DNA from: Sphagnum magellanicum
Lineage: Eukaryota; Streptophyta; Sphagnopsida; Sphagnales; Sphagnaceae
Length of the DNA stretch: 64,000 nt
NCBI GenBank assembly: GCA_021904315.1
Contig: CM038923.1
Span: forward strand, 6,950,038 to 7,014,037
Direction: 5' to 3'
Under the pieces are notes generated by a model, which did no database searches, had not been told where the DNA came from, and saw only the letters and a list, made by a program, of their open reading frames with translations. Below, piece after piece: positions 63,501 through 64,000 of the stretch; the first letter of the stretch is position 1; every line of letters begins with the position of its first letter. Both the position numbers and the translations under genes were made by a program.

Positions 63501-63644
63501 AAGGTGAAAACACATTAAAAAGGGTTGTTTTAGGCAAGGAAATGTTTTTTTAAAAAGTATATTTTGGTATATCGTAGCCTAGGGTCAATTTCCACATTGA
63601 CAAAACGAATTCATTTTTTATTTTTTTTATTATATTTTTTCCCA
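60532..63644. other. Non-coding AT-rich stretch
   Basis: ATGATTTGTAAAGCTT with A-rich surroundings occurs near 60857 and 61060, suggesting an old tandem duplication of about 200 bp. Nothing else is recognised. Confidence 0.45.
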
Positions 63645-63800
63645 TCATCTACTATGATATTGTGATATGAATAGTGAAATTATTCAAAATGTAACCCATG
63701 ATAATTATGATGATTTTCAACATGTCAACTTCATATTTTCACAAATTTTCATTTCACTATTTTAAGTATTATTTAATGTTGAAACTAATTTTAAGGTAAG
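63645..63800 (-). repeat. Unclassified interspersed repeat R1, copy D (inverted)
   Basis: Read on the minus strand it starts TTAGTTTCAACATTAAATAA, continues through AAAATAGTGAAATGAAAATT, GACATGTTGAAAATCATCAT and TTCATATCACAATATCATAG, and ends at AGATGATGGG. It matches copies A and C well over its length. Confidence 0.75.
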
Positions 63801-64000
63801 GTATTTTGGGGGTAGTTTCATTTTAATTTCATCTAGCATTTTGATAAACATATAAAATGGATTTTGATACAAGACCTCCAACATAATTCTTGTCATCATT
63901 CAAACGAAAGTAATTTTTCAACAAAATATTTTTTTTAACACATTTATGCTCATTTGAATGAAAAACTTGTCCAAATGTTTTTTGTGAAATCACATGAGTC

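Overview
The window is nuclear DNA of a land plant. Three things support this: an intron-rich Argonaute gene, a nuclear poly(A)-binding protein gene whose protein reads almost like the Arabidopsis PABN family, and a microRNA160 precursor, a family known from land plants but not from green algae. The DNA is AT-rich, genes are sparse, and intergenic space is long and full of decayed repeats. I cannot resolve the lineage; the divergent Argonaute and pogo-type transposon would suit a seedless plant or gymnosperm, but this is only inference.

Layout. 1-14.2 kb holds no intact gene: a dead pogo/Tigger-like DNA transposon (about 2.96-4.66 kb), repeated motifs with a CACTA-like terminus (6.1-6.55 kb), a 215-bp tandem duplication (6.9-7.3 kb), a roughly 580-bp segment present twice (7.75 and 11.34 kb), and a minus-strand reading frame that looks like the DUF4216 part of a CACTA transposon (12.87-13.35 kb). 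14.2-23.6 kb is an 11-exon Argonaute gene on the plus strand (1,174 residues as modelled, DEDH slicer residues present). 26.1-28.8 kb is a 7-exon PABPN1-type gene on the minus strand (226 residues), convergent with the Argonaute gene.

30.0-30.5 kb is a 525-bp inverted repeat whose arms contain tandem units. 30.5-49.1 kb is a gene-free repeat graveyard. It holds two CACTA-type non-autonomous elements (one of 154 bp with a perfect 3-bp target duplication, one of 2.6 kb), tRNA-like SINE heads, a hairpin element, a 25-bp minisatellite, a cluster of CCTAGG-containing palindromes and two dispersed repeat families I cannot classify. 49-57.5 kb is richer in microsatellites and holds the MIR160 precursor on the minus strand (52.31-52.41 kb) with a TATA box about 115 bp upstream of the mature miRNA. 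57.5-64 kb is again non-coding.

Functional links. Argonaute loads small RNAs and miR160 is a small RNA that represses auxin response factor mRNAs, so two parts of the silencing machinery lie about 29 kb apart; nothing shows this is more than chance. The nuclear poly(A)-binding protein is a general mRNA 3'-end factor. Exon models were built by eye from splice signals, reading phase and family conservation; both models keep an open frame across all junctions.
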